NCBI GenBank assembly: GCA_025963955.1 | Contig: JAOPZU010000519.1 | Location: 1 to 7,323, forward strand | DNA length: 7,323 bases | Source: Solirubrobacterales bacterium | GTDB taxonomy: Bacteria > Actinomycetota > Thermoleophilia > Solirubrobacterales > Solirubrobacteraceae | Reading direction: 5' to 3' | In this document: piece by piece, positions 1 to 6,256 of the stretch | Numbering within the stretch: position 1 is the stretch's first letter | Layout of the letters: each line of letters opens with the position of its first letter | Made by a program: the position numbers and the translations under genes | Notes under the pieces: model-generated | Databases searched by the model: none | Seen by the model: only the letters and a program-made list of their open reading frames with translations | What the model was told of the DNA's origin: nothing

Positions 1-121
1 CATCGCCGTGGGGTGTGGGCGGCTCGGGGTCGGGAACCCGTACCGCGTCGCGCAGCAGGCCGCCTTCGGCGGCGATCTCCCGGGCCAGCGCCGACAGCGG
101 GGTGAGCGGGGTCCGCGTCAC
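1..121 (-). CDS. Unrecognised protein, N-terminal 40 codons only, translationally coupled to hemL
   Basis: An open frame starts with GTG at 121-119 and runs off the left edge without a stop. Its start overlaps the hemL TGA by four bases (GTGA). A GGAG Shine-Dalgarno core lies at 133-130 inside the last codons of hemL, eight bases before the GTG, which is good spacing and the main reason to accept this start. Codons end mostly in G or C, like the neighbours. The visible peptide begins MTRTPLTPLSALAREIAAEG, followed by a charged and then a proline-rich stretch. It shows no signal peptide, membrane segment or motif that I recognise. Position directly after hemL on the same strand implies cotranscription with the heme genes, but I cannot assign a function from 40 residues. 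Confidence 0.6.
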   Translation of the reverse strand, partial: MTRTPLTPLSALAREIAAEGGLLRDAVRVPDPEPPTPHGD

Positions 122-1404
122 CCGCGAAGCTCCGCGAAGGCCGCGGACGCGGCCTCCAGCGTGCGCTCGACGTGCTCGGGCGCATGCGCCAGCGACGGGA
201 ACCAGGCCTCGAACTGCGACGGCGGCGCGTAGACCCCACGGGCTAACAGCGCGCGGATCCACGCCGCGTGGGCGGGCAGGTCGCAGGCCTGCGCGCCCGC
301 GTAGTCGTGGACGGGGGATTCGGAGAAGAAGACGGTCAGCAGCCCGGGGACCGAGACGATCTGGACCGGCGTGTCGCCCGCGGCCTCGCGCAGCCCGTGG
401 ACGAGCGTCTCCGTCGTCGCGGCGAGCTTGACGTAGGCGGCGTCGTCGAGCAGGCGCAGGGTCGTGAGGCCGGCGGCGACCGCGAGCGGATTCCCGCTCA
501 GCGTGCCCGCCTGGTAGACCGGACCGGCCGGCGCGATGTGCTCCATCAGCTCGCGCGAGGCGCCGTAGGCGGCCGCCGGGAGCCCGCCGCCGATGATCTT
601 GCCCAGGACGGTGATGTCGGGGGTCACGCCCTCGCGCTCCTGGGCGCCGCCGCGGCCGACGCGGAAGCCGCTGATGACCTCGTCGAAGACGAGCAGCGCG
701 CCCGTCGCGTCCGCCTGGTTGCGCAGCAGCTGCAGGAAGTCCTCGTAGGGCGGCACGAGGCCCATGTTCGCCGGGTAGGGCTCGGCGAGGATCGCGGCGA
801 ACTCGTGCTCGGCGCAGGCCTTGACGACCGCTTCGCCGTCGTTCCAGGGGACGATGATCGTGTTCGCGGTCGCGGAGGCGCTGACGCCCGCGGAGGCCGG
901 CACACCGGCCGTCGCCAGACCGCTGCCGGCCTCGGCGAGCAGGCCGTCGAGGTGCCCGTGGTAGGCGCCGGAGAACTTCATGAGCTTCTCGCGGCCGGTG
1001 GCGGCCCGCGCGAGGCGGACGGTGCTCATCGCGGCCTCGGTGCCGGAGGAGGTCATGCGGAGCATGTCGATGCCGGGGATCCGCCGGGCCACCTCCTCGG
1101 CGATCTCGACCTCGCCCGCGGTCGGGGCGCCGAAGGTCGTCCCCTTGGCCGCGGCCTCCTGCACCGCCGCGAGGATCTCCGGGTGGGCGTGCCCGTGCAC
1201 GAGCGGGCCCCAGGAGCAGACGTAGTCGACGAAGCGGTTGCCGTCCACGTCGACGATCTCCGCGCCCTCGGCACGGTCCACGAACAGGGGGTCGCGGCCG
1301 ATGGCGCGCATCGCGCGCACCGGCGAGTTCACGCCGCCGGGCAGGCGCTGGACGGCGCGGGCGAAGAGCTCGGCGGACTTCGTGTCGGTCAGGGAGGCGG
1401 ACAT
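118..1404 (-). CDS. hemL: Glutamate-1-semialdehyde 2,1-aminomutase
   Basis: This cytoplasmic PLP enzyme converts glutamate-1-semialdehyde to 5-aminolevulinate, the last step of the C5 route to tetrapyrroles. The 428-residue product has the usual family length and is collinear with E. coli HemL. It has an N-terminal LPGGVNSPVR segment (21-30), SSGTEAAMS at 119-127 for cofactor phosphate binding, YHGH near 148-151, DEVISGFRVG at 241-250 with the Asp that contacts the PLP ring nitrogen, LGKIIGGG at 267-274 with the Schiff-base lysine K269, and TLSGNPLA at 301-308. The ATG at 1404 was chosen because GGAGGG lies at 1413-1408, three bases upstream, and the protein then starts as the family does. 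The frame stays open for 248 more codons upstream, but that stretch lies over the neighbouring gene in another frame. It follows the siroheme-decarboxylase-like gene after 29 bases and overlaps the next gene by four bases. Its presence implies that ALA is made from glutamyl-tRNA; hemA is not in the window. Confidence 0.97.
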   Translation of the reverse strand: MSASLTDTKSAELFARAVQRLPGGVNSPVRAMRAIGRDPLFVDRAEGAEIVDVDGNRFVDYVCSWGPLVHGHAHPEILAAVQEAAAKGTTFGAPTAGEVEIAEEVARRIPGIDMLRMTSSGTEAAMSTVRLARAATGREKLMKFSGAYHGHLDGLLAEAGSGLATAGVPASAGVSASATANTIIVPWNDGEAVVKACAEHEFAAILAEPYPANMGLVPPYEDFLQLLRNQADATGALLVFDEVISGFRVGRGGAQEREGVTPDITVLGKIIGGGLPAAAYGASRELMEHIAPAGPVYQAGTLSGNPLAVAAGLTTLRLLDDAAYVKLAATTETLVHGLREAAGDTPVQIVSVPGLLTVFFSESPVHDYAGAQACDLPAHAAWIRALLARGVYAPPSQFEAWFPSLAHAPEHVERTLEAASAAFAELRG

Positions 1405-1407
1405 CGT

Positions 1408-1413
1408 CCCTCC
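1408..1413 (-). promoter_or_regulatory. Shine-Dalgarno sequence of hemL
   Basis: GGAGGG on the minus strand, three bases before the hemL ATG at 1404. It is the strongest ribosome binding site in the window and fixes the start inside a frame that stays open far upstream. A TACCGT hexamer at 1419-1414 resembles a TANNNT -10 box, but with a clear Shine-Dalgarno site and a 29-base gap it is weak evidence for a separate promoter. Confidence 0.7.
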
Positions 1414-1433
1414 ACGGTACTCCGGGGCGGGTC

Positions 1434-2522
1434 CTAGACCCCCGCGTGCTCCCGCTCCCAGTTCTTGAAGTCCTCCGTGAAGTACAGCAGGCGGATCTTC
1501 TTGAACTCGGTGGACGAGTAGAGCGTGGCGCGGTCGGTGATCCCCGTGGACTCGGCGATCGAGTCGAGCACCGCGTCGCACTCCTCCTTGGAGCGGCCGT
1601 GGGCCATCGTGAAGACGGAGTAGCGCCAGTCCTCGTAGGTCGGGCGCTGGTAGCAGTGGCTGATGCCGCGGACCGCAGCCATGCGCGGGCCGAGCTCGTC
1701 GATGCGGTCCTCGGGGACCGCCCACACGCCCATGCCGTTCGCGGAGAAGCCGGCGCGGCGGTGGTAGAGGATCGCGGCGACGCGGCGCAGGATCCCGCGC
1801 TCCTGCATCTTCGCGAGGTGGTTCAGGAGCTCGTCCTGGGTCCAGCCGAGCTTCGCGGCGGCCTCGGCGTACGGCTCGCTGACGACGGGCAGGTCGCCCT
1901 GCGTCGCGCTGATGACGTCGATGTCGACCTGGTCGTAGGACTGCATCGAGAGCTCGATCGGCGCCTCGGCGACGCCCTCGGTGGACAGCGACTTCGTGTC
2001 CCCCTCCATCTCCAGGTCCATGCGGATCTTGAAGAGCTGCAGCGTCGGGAGCTGGCGGATGGACTCGGCGCCCGTCTTCTCCTGGAGGACGTCGAGGGTC
2101 CCCTGCAGGCCGAGCTTGGAGTCCTGCTCGACCGCGAGCGTGAACCACATGTTGAACTCGTGGTTGCGCAGGTAGTTATGGCTCACGCCGGGGTGCGAGT
2201 TGATGATCTTCGCGGGCGCCCACGGGTGCTCCGGATCGACCTTCGCCGCGACGAGCATCGAGCCGTAGCCGAGCGCGCGGGTGTCGTAGATCGGGGTGAC
2301 CTGGCGGATGATCCGGTCTGCGAGCAGGCGCTTGATGTCCGCGAGCACCTGCTCCTCGGGAACGCCGATCGCCTCGGCCACCCGCGCGTAGGGACGCTGC
2401 TCCAGCGGGAACGAGCCCTGCATCTGGTTGAGCAGCTTGCGGTCCAGGTCGCTGAGCGGGACGGCGGCGCCGTCCTTGCGGGAGCGGACCTTCGGAACGG
2501 CGGTGTTGTCTACAGAAGCCAT
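1434..2522 (-). CDS. Two-domain siroheme decarboxylase-like protein (AhbA-AhbB / NirD-NirL fusion; Lrp/AsnC fold)
   Basis: A 362-residue protein built from two Lrp/AsnC-type units. The first winged-helix segment is about 24-75, followed by an alpha/beta (RAM-like) domain about 84-170. A linker at about 171-195 leads to the second winged helix (about 196-250) and second alpha/beta domain (about 256-350). Known siroheme decarboxylases (AhbA plus AhbB, or NirD/NirL fusions) have this fold but are enzymes. They remove two acetate carboxyls of siroheme to give 12,18-didecarboxysiroheme, in alternative heme synthesis or on the way to heme d1. Family-like signatures are visible in both halves: VSHNYLRNHEFNMWFTL at 113-129 and SHCYQRPTYEDWRYSVF at 288-304, then AHG at 307-309. 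H115 and H289 occupy equivalent places and are candidates for the essential histidines reported for this family. The ATG at 2522 has AAGGA at 2536-2532, nine bases upstream, and overlaps the end of hemB by 13 bases. Position between hemB and hemL favours tetrapyrrole metabolism. A true Lrp-type regulator remains possible but is less likely. The order resembles AhbA then AhbB, but I cannot separate Ahb from Nir by eye. Confidence 0.85.
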   Translation of the reverse strand: MASVDNTAVPKVRSRKDGAAVPLSDLDRKLLNQMQGSFPLEQRPYARVAEAIGVPEEQVLADIKRLLADRIIRQVTPIYDTRALGYGSMLVAAKVDPEHPWAPAKIINSHPGVSHNYLRNHEFNMWFTLAVEQDSKLGLQGTLDVLQEKTGAESIRQLPTLQLFKIRMDLEMEGDTKSLSTEGVAEAPIELSMQSYDQVDIDVISATQGDLPVVSEPYAEAAAKLGWTQDELLNHLAKMQERGILRRVAAILYHRRAGFSANGMGVWAVPEDRIDELGPRMAAVRGISHCYQRPTYEDWRYSVFTMAHGRSKEECDAVLDSIAESTGITDRATLYSSTEFKKIRLLYFTEDFKNWEREHAGV

Positions 2523-3493
2523 GAAGCGGCGTCCTTGGCGTGGTAGGTGATCACGATGTCCGCGCCGGCGCGGCGGATCGCGGTGAGGGTCTCGAGCACG
2601 ACGGCGCGCTCGTCGATGAAGCCGGCGGCGGCGGCCGCCTTCACCATCGCATACTCACCGCTGACGTTATACGCGCAGACCGGCACGCGGGACGCCTGCT
2701 TCACGCGCCAGATGACGTCCAGGTACGGCAACGCCGGCTTGACCATGAGGATGTCCGCGCCCTCCTCGACGTCGATGAGCGACTCGCGCACCGCCTCGTC
2801 CCCGTTACCTGGATCCATCTGGTAGCCGCGGCGGTCACCCGAGGCCGGCGTGGAGTCGGCGGCCTCGCGGAACGGTCCGTAGAACGCGCTGGCGAACTTC
2901 GAGGAGTAGGACATAACCGGCATCTCCGGGAAGCCCGCCTGGTCCAGCGCGGTGCGGATCGCCGCCACGTGCCCGTCCATCATGTCGCTGGGAGCCACGA
3001 GGTCGGCACCGGCCCGGGCCTGGGCGACCGCGGTCCGCGCCAGCAGCGGCAGCGACGCGTCGTTGTCCACGGTGGTCAGCCCGGCGGCCGTGGTCTGGAG
3101 GATCCCGCAGTGACCGTGGTCGGTGTACTCGCACAGACACAGGTCCGCGACGACGATGACTCCGGGCACCTCGGCCTTGATGGCGCGGATCGCGCGCTGC
3201 ACGACGCCGTCGTCGGCCCACGCCTGGGAGCCCTCGGCGTCCTTCGCGTCCGGGATGCCGAAGAGGACGAGGCCGGCGACGCCGAGCCGCTCGCACTCCT
3301 TCGCCTCGGCGACCGCGTCCGCGACGGACAGCCGGTCGACGCCGGGCATCGCGCCGATCGGCAGGCGCTCCTCGTGCTCATGGACGAAGATCGGCAGCAG
3401 CAGGTCGCCGGCGTCCAGCGTCGTCTCGCGGACCAGCCCGCGGAGCGCCGGGGTTGCGCGCAGGCGCCGCATGCGGGTGACCGGGAAGGGCAT
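2510..3493 (-). CDS. hemB: Delta-aminolevulinic acid dehydratase (porphobilinogen synthase)
   Basis: This cytoplasmic enzyme condenses two 5-aminolevulinate molecules into porphobilinogen, the shared precursor of heme, siroheme and corrinoids. The 327-residue length is typical. Both substrate-binding lysines are present: K199 in SYSSKFASAFYGPF and K252 in ILMVKPALPYLD. The metal site DLCLCEYTDHGHCG (117-130) keeps the three cysteines C119, C121 and C129, so this is the zinc-dependent form rather than the Asp-rich magnesium form. E237 in the RES triplet matches E. coli E232, an allosteric magnesium ligand, which suggests magnesium activation (inferred by alignment by eye). VSGEYAMVK at 277-285 is another family hallmark. 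The ATG at 3493 gives the standard N-terminus; only a weak GTGGA lies upstream, and a possible -10 box is described separately. It lies 25 bases after the acetyltransferase, and its last 13 bases overlap the start of the siroheme-decarboxylase-like gene, which suggests coupled translation. Confidence 0.97.
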   Translation of the reverse strand: MPFPVTRMRRLRATPALRGLVRETTLDAGDLLLPIFVHEHEERLPIGAMPGVDRLSVADAVAEAKECERLGVAGLVLFGIPDAKDAEGSQAWADDGVVQRAIRAIKAEVPGVIVVADLCLCEYTDHGHCGILQTTAAGLTTVDNDASLPLLARTAVAQARAGADLVAPSDMMDGHVAAIRTALDQAGFPEMPVMSYSSKFASAFYGPFREAADSTPASGDRRGYQMDPGNGDEAVRESLIDVEEGADILMVKPALPYLDVIWRVKQASRVPVCAYNVSGEYAMVKAAAAAGFIDERAVVLETLTAIRRAGADIVITYHAKDAASWLL

Positions 3494-3500
3494 CGTCCAC

Positions 3501-3506
3501 AGCGTA
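3501..3506 (-). promoter_or_regulatory. Possible -10 box (TACGCT) for hemB, leaderless-type spacing
   Basis: On the minus strand TACGCT fits the actinobacterial -10 pattern TANNNT and ends exactly seven bases before the hemB ATG. This places the expected transcription start on or next to the A of the ATG. No good Shine-Dalgarno site is present (only GTGGA), which agrees with leaderless translation. No convincing -35 element was found. In DNA this rich in GC such a hexamer is uncommon at a given position but can still arise by chance. Confidence 0.35.
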
Positions 3507-3518
3507 GAGCGGATGAAC

Positions 3519-4112
3519 TCACGAACCGCTTGTCCGCGCCGCCCAGTCCTCGCTCGTGAGGGCGAAGATGTCGTGGTCCTCCCAGATCCCGTCGATCTGG
3601 AGGTACTTCAGCGCGCGGCCCTCGTGGCGGAAGCCGTTCTTCTCCACCACCCGGCGCGAACGCGCGTTGCGGGGCATGATCGCCGGCTGCACCCGGTGCA
3701 GGCCGGCGTGATCGAACGCGAAGGAGCAGACGAGGCCGACCGCGGCGCTGGCGTGCCCGTAGCCGCAGGCGTCCTCGCTGATCCAGTAGCCGATGGTCGC
3801 GTTCTGCCAGGCGCCGCGCACGATGTTGCTCAGCGCGACGCGGCCGACCAGGCGCTCGTCCCCGTCCTCGTGCACGTGGACGACCGCGAAGGCGTAGCCG
3901 AGGCCCGCGGTCCACGCATCGCCGTCGAGGGTGATCTCGCGGGACTGCGCGGCGCGGGTGAAGAACGCGTCATCGCGCGTGGCCTCGAAAGGCGCGAGGA
4001 ACTCGCGGTTGGCCAGGCGCAGGCGCAGCAGGTCGTCGAGGTCGGCGCGGACGAACGGGCGGACCGCCGTCGCGCCGTCCTGCAGCCGCACGCGCGGGAC
4101 CTGGAGCCTCAC
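3519..4112 (-). CDS. GNAT family N-acetyltransferase, RimJ/RimL-like
   Basis: A 197-residue protein with the single-domain GNAT layout of the RimJ/RimL group, which transfers acetyl from acetyl-CoA to protein N-termini, other amines or small molecules. The N-terminal ATAVRPFVRADLDDL (14-28) is the usual first strand and helix. The acetyl-CoA pyrophosphate loop is around ACGYGHASAA (115-124), and the late strand and helix include MPRNARSRRVVEKNGFRHEG (146-165), where the NxxS/R..EK.GF pattern is characteristic. The end, DGIWEDHDIFALTSEDW, resembles the C-terminal strand of the group. The GTG at 4112 overlaps the permease TGA by four bases (GTGA), so coupling to the permease is likely. A GTG eight codons further in is a less likely alternative. 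The substrate cannot be told from sequence. Neighbouring export genes allow a role in drug or metabolite resistance, but this is inference only. Confidence 0.88.
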   Translation of the reverse strand: MRLQVPRVRLQDGATAVRPFVRADLDDLLRLRLANREFLAPFEATRDDAFFTRAAQSREITLDGDAWTAGLGYAFAVVHVHEDGDERLVGRVALSNIVRGAWQNATIGYWISEDACGYGHASAAVGLVCSFAFDHAGLHRVQPAIMPRNARSRRVVEKNGFRHEGRALKYLQIDGIWEDHDIFALTSEDWAARTSGS

Positions 4113-5485
4113 GTGCGCGCCCCGAAGCGGCGCAGGCCCAGGCGCGCGAGCAGCCCGTACCCGACGATGAGGATCGTCAGGTGCAGCAGCGACGTGCCCA
4201 GGGCGGGACCGGCCCCGTTCAGCCCGGCGTCGAGGGCCTGCAGCGTCGGCTTGAACGGGAACAGCGCGCCGACGGCCTGCACCGCGTCGTAGGCGGTCTT
4301 GGAGATCGAGCCGCTCGGCACCAGCGCCAGGGCGGCCACCGGCAGCGACAGCAGGAAGGCGAGCAGCGAGGAGGCGCGCACGTCCCGCGTGAGCGCGCCG
4401 ATCGCCACGCCCATCGCGCCGAAGCCGAGCGCGCCGACCACGAGCGCCGGCAGCCACTCGGGCGCGCGGCCGAAGTCGACGGGCTGGAACAGCGCCAGCA
4501 GCAGGACGAGCAGGACCGCGATGACCGCGGCCACGATCGCCCCGAGCAGGATCTTCTCCGCCACAAGCGCGGTCCGGCCGACGAGCCCGCGCACGAGCCG
4601 GCCGAAGGCGTGCTCCTCGCGCTCGAGGGCGAGCATCCCCGCGGCGACCAGGAGCCCGACGAACATCAGCGCGATGGTGACCGCGGCGGCGACCGCGTAC
4701 CCGTCGAGTGAGCTCGTCTGCCCGTCCACGGTGTTGACGTCGACGGCGATCGGGTTGGAGATCGTCGACAGCACGGCGTCGGAGAGGTCGAGGTTGTCGA
4801 CGGCGAGCTGGGCGAAGCGGCGCACGCGCTCGACCTCGGCGCGCTTGGCGCCGCGGGCCGGGAGCGTGCGCTCCACCTCCGCGAGGATCGCCGTCGAGCG
4901 CTGGAGCCCGAGGACGTCGAATCGCTGCCCCAGCAGCGAGAAGCCGCCGCCCTTCAGCAGCACACCGATGTACTGCGCGGCGACCTTCGTCAGCTCCCGC
5001 CCGAGCGCCTGGTTGGCCTTGGCCACCTGCGCGTTGATCGTGTCCTCCACGTAGTTCCGCTTGAGCGGGTTGTCGGCCGCGTAATAGACCTCGAGCGTCG
5101 GCTTCTCGCTGCTGCCGGACAGCGAGACGGCCGCCTGCAGCGCCTGCGTCACGCCCTTGGGGACGATGAGGGCCGCCACCGCCTCGCCGTCCTTGACCTT
5201 GCCCAGCGCGGCCTGCCGGCTGTCCACGCGGATCGGGTCGATGGCGTCGAACAGCCGGTCCGCGTACTTGGAGGCGTCGAGCGTCTTCCCGCCGAGGCTG
5301 AAGCTGTTGCCGGACGCGGGCACCTCGTTGAAGAAGGCGACCTTCGGCTTGGTCGGGGGGCGGCTGACCGCGTAGCCGACGGGCAGGCCGATGACGATCG
5401 CGTACAGCGCCAGCAGCACGAGCAGCAGCGGCGAGCGCCGCAGGATCTGCAGGTCCTTGACCAGCAGGAAGCGCAGGGGGCCCAC
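4109..5485 (-). CDS. ABC-2 type transporter permease with large extracytoplasmic domain
   Basis: A 458-residue integral membrane protein, probably the membrane partner of the ATPase encoded directly upstream. By hydrophobicity it has one membrane segment at about 18-40, a long polar region at about 41-260 outside the membrane, then five segments at about 262-286, 308-333, 344-366, 370-391 and 431-450. This 1+5 topology is typical of ABC-2 exporters of the ABC2_membrane_3 / YhgE-like type. The short N-terminus with LLVKDLQILRRSP before the first segment is also typical: a basic amphipathic coupling helix. The outer domain contains a helix-rich part (about 144-240). The start is the GTG at 5485, which abuts the ATPase stop codon with no gap (TAG then GTG). 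No good ribosome binding site is visible, so translation may depend on the upstream gene. The transported substrate is unknown; lipids, drugs or peptides are usual for the family. Confidence 0.88.
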   Translation of the reverse strand: MGPLRFLLVKDLQILRRSPLLLVLLALYAIVIGLPVGYAVSRPPTKPKVAFFNEVPASGNSFSLGGKTLDASKYADRLFDAIDPIRVDSRQAALGKVKDGEAVAALIVPKGVTQALQAAVSLSGSSEKPTLEVYYAADNPLKRNYVEDTINAQVAKANQALGRELTKVAAQYIGVLLKGGGFSLLGQRFDVLGLQRSTAILAEVERTLPARGAKRAEVERVRRFAQLAVDNLDLSDAVLSTISNPIAVDVNTVDGQTSSLDGYAVAAAVTIALMFVGLLVAAGMLALEREEHAFGRLVRGLVGRTALVAEKILLGAIVAAVIAVLLVLLLALFQPVDFGRAPEWLPALVVGALGFGAMGVAIGALTRDVRASSLLAFLLSLPVAALALVPSGSISKTAYDAVQAVGALFPFKPTLQALDAGLNGAGPALGTSLLHLTILIVGYGLLARLGLRRFGART

Positions 5486-6202
5486 CTAGTGCCCGCGCTC
5501 GTGGAGAAAGCGGACGAAGGCGCTCTCGAAGTCCCGGTCGGCGCCGTCGCCGGCGACCGCCGCCTGCAGCTCCGCCGGGGTCCCGCCGAAGAGGAGCTCC
5601 CCGTCCGCCAGCACCAGGACGCGGTCCGCGTAGCGCTCCGCCTCCCCCACGTTGTGGGTGGTGAAGACGACGGTCGTGGCCGACTCGCGGGCCAGCCCGG
5701 AGACGAACGCCCAGAGGACCTCGCGCTGGCGGGGATCGAGCGAGGACGACGGCTCGTCGAGCAGCAGGACGGGCGGGCCCGCGAGCAGGCCGATCGCGAT
5801 GTTCACGCGCTGCTGGTTGCCGCCCGAGAGCGCGCCCAGCTCGTCGCCGGCGCGGTCCGCCAGCCCGGTCTGCGCGAGCATCCGCATGACGGTGGCGTCC
5901 ACGTCGTCCACGCGCTCGAGCCGCGCGAACAGGCGCAGGTTCTCCGCGACCGACAGTTTGCGGTAGACGGCCGCCTGCTGCGGCACCCAGCCGACCTCGC
6001 GTACGCCGTGTGAGACCCGCCCCTCGGTCGGCGTCTGGAGCCCCGCGAGGATCGAGAGCAACGTCGTCTTGCCCGCGCCGTTCGGCCCGATGACCGCGAC
6101 GATCTCCCCCGGCTCAGCGCTGAAGCTGACCCCTCGGAGCGCGGTGCGCCGGCCGAAGCGCATCACGATGCCGTCGGCGGCGAGGAGGCCCGTGCTCACC
6201 AT
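5486..6202 (-). CDS. ABC transporter ATP-binding protein
   Basis: A cytoplasmic nucleotide-binding subunit of 238 residues with all motifs in order: Walker A GPNGAGKTT (39-47), Q-loop in VPQQAAVY (Q75/Q76), signature LSGGNQQR (125-132), Walker B VLLLDEP (145-151), D-loop SSLD (153-156) and H-loop H183 in TTHNVGE. The set is intact, so it should hydrolyse ATP. The type is that of ABC-2 drug, lipid or antibiotic exporters (CcmA/NatA-like), and the adjacent permease is the obvious partner. The ATG at 6202 gives a standard N-terminus. It has no Shine-Dalgarno site but is preceded by TAGCCT, discussed separately, which would also suit a leaderless GTG at 6199. The frame remains open for 322 more codons upstream, but that part is antisense to the phosphoesterase gene and does not look like protein. 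It is the first gene of the minus-strand run and diverges from the phosphoesterase gene. Confidence 0.93.
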   Translation of the reverse strand: MVSTGLLAADGIVMRFGRRTALRGVSFSAEPGEIVAVIGPNGAGKTTLLSILAGLQTPTEGRVSHGVREVGWVPQQAAVYRKLSVAENLRLFARLERVDDVDATVMRMLAQTGLADRAGDELGALSGGNQQRVNIAIGLLAGPPVLLLDEPSSSLDPRQREVLWAFVSGLARESATTVVFTTHNVGEAERYADRVLVLADGELLFGGTPAELQAAVAGDGADRDFESAFVRFLHERGH

Positions 6203-6256
6203 CGGGAGGCTACCCACCGCGGCGCGGCGCATGCGCAGGGGCGGCATGATGCCCCG
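6203..6256. promoter_or_regulatory. Divergent spacer with possible promoters for both transcription units
   Basis: These 54 bases are the only place in the window where two genes diverge, so promoters for the minus-strand run and for the phosphoesterase must lie here or inside coding sequence. On the minus strand TAGCCT (6212-6207) fits TANNNT; it ends four bases before the ATPase ATG and seven before the next in-frame codon, GTG at 6199, as expected for a leaderless start. On the plus strand no comparable box was found. AGGGGCGG (6237-6244) is the nearest purine-rich stretch but ends 12 bases before the ATG at 6257, too far for a good ribosome binding site. A short inverted repeat, GGCAT-G-ATGCC, is at 6243-6253 and could be an operator or chance. 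Confidence 0.35.

Noticed and set aside
268..1437. Long plus-strand open frame antisense to hemL (389 codons)
   Set aside because: Gly/Arg/Val/Asp-rich with no recognisable fold; a usual mirror frame of a high-GC gene. The opposite strand encodes clear HemL.
1405..2148. 248-codon upstream extension of the hemL frame
   Set aside because: It overlaps the decarboxylase-like gene in another frame, is rich in Arg, Gly and Pro without homology, and hemL has a strong Shine-Dalgarno site at 1413-1408.
1434..2522. Simple call as an Lrp/AsnC transcriptional regulator
   Set aside because: Length is double that of a single Lrp protein, both halves carry siroheme-decarboxylase signatures, and the gene sits between hemB and hemL.
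1446..2546. Plus-strand open frame of 366 codons opposite the siroheme-decarboxylase-like gene
   Set aside because: Low-complexity Arg/Val/Asp/Leu-rich composition typical of antisense frames; the minus strand encodes a recognised protein over the same span.
2540..3559. Plus-strand open frame antisense to hemB (339 codons)
   Set aside because: Mirror frame with biased composition; HemB on the other strand has all its catalytic residues.
3123..4292. Plus-strand open frame across the hemB/GNAT/permease junctions (389 codons)
   Set aside because: Crosses three minus-strand genes and shows no domain-like pattern; absence of stops is explained by GC content.
4113..4457. 115-codon N-terminal extension of the acetyltransferase
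   Set aside because: Arg/Ala-rich shadow over the permease gene; the GTG at 4112 with a GTGA overlap gives the normal GNAT length.
4109..6202. Defence or toxin-antitoxin system in the ABC/GNAT part
   Set aside because: The ATPase and permease are an ordinary ABC-2 exporter pair. The GNAT lacks the small size and partner antitoxin of TacT-type toxins.
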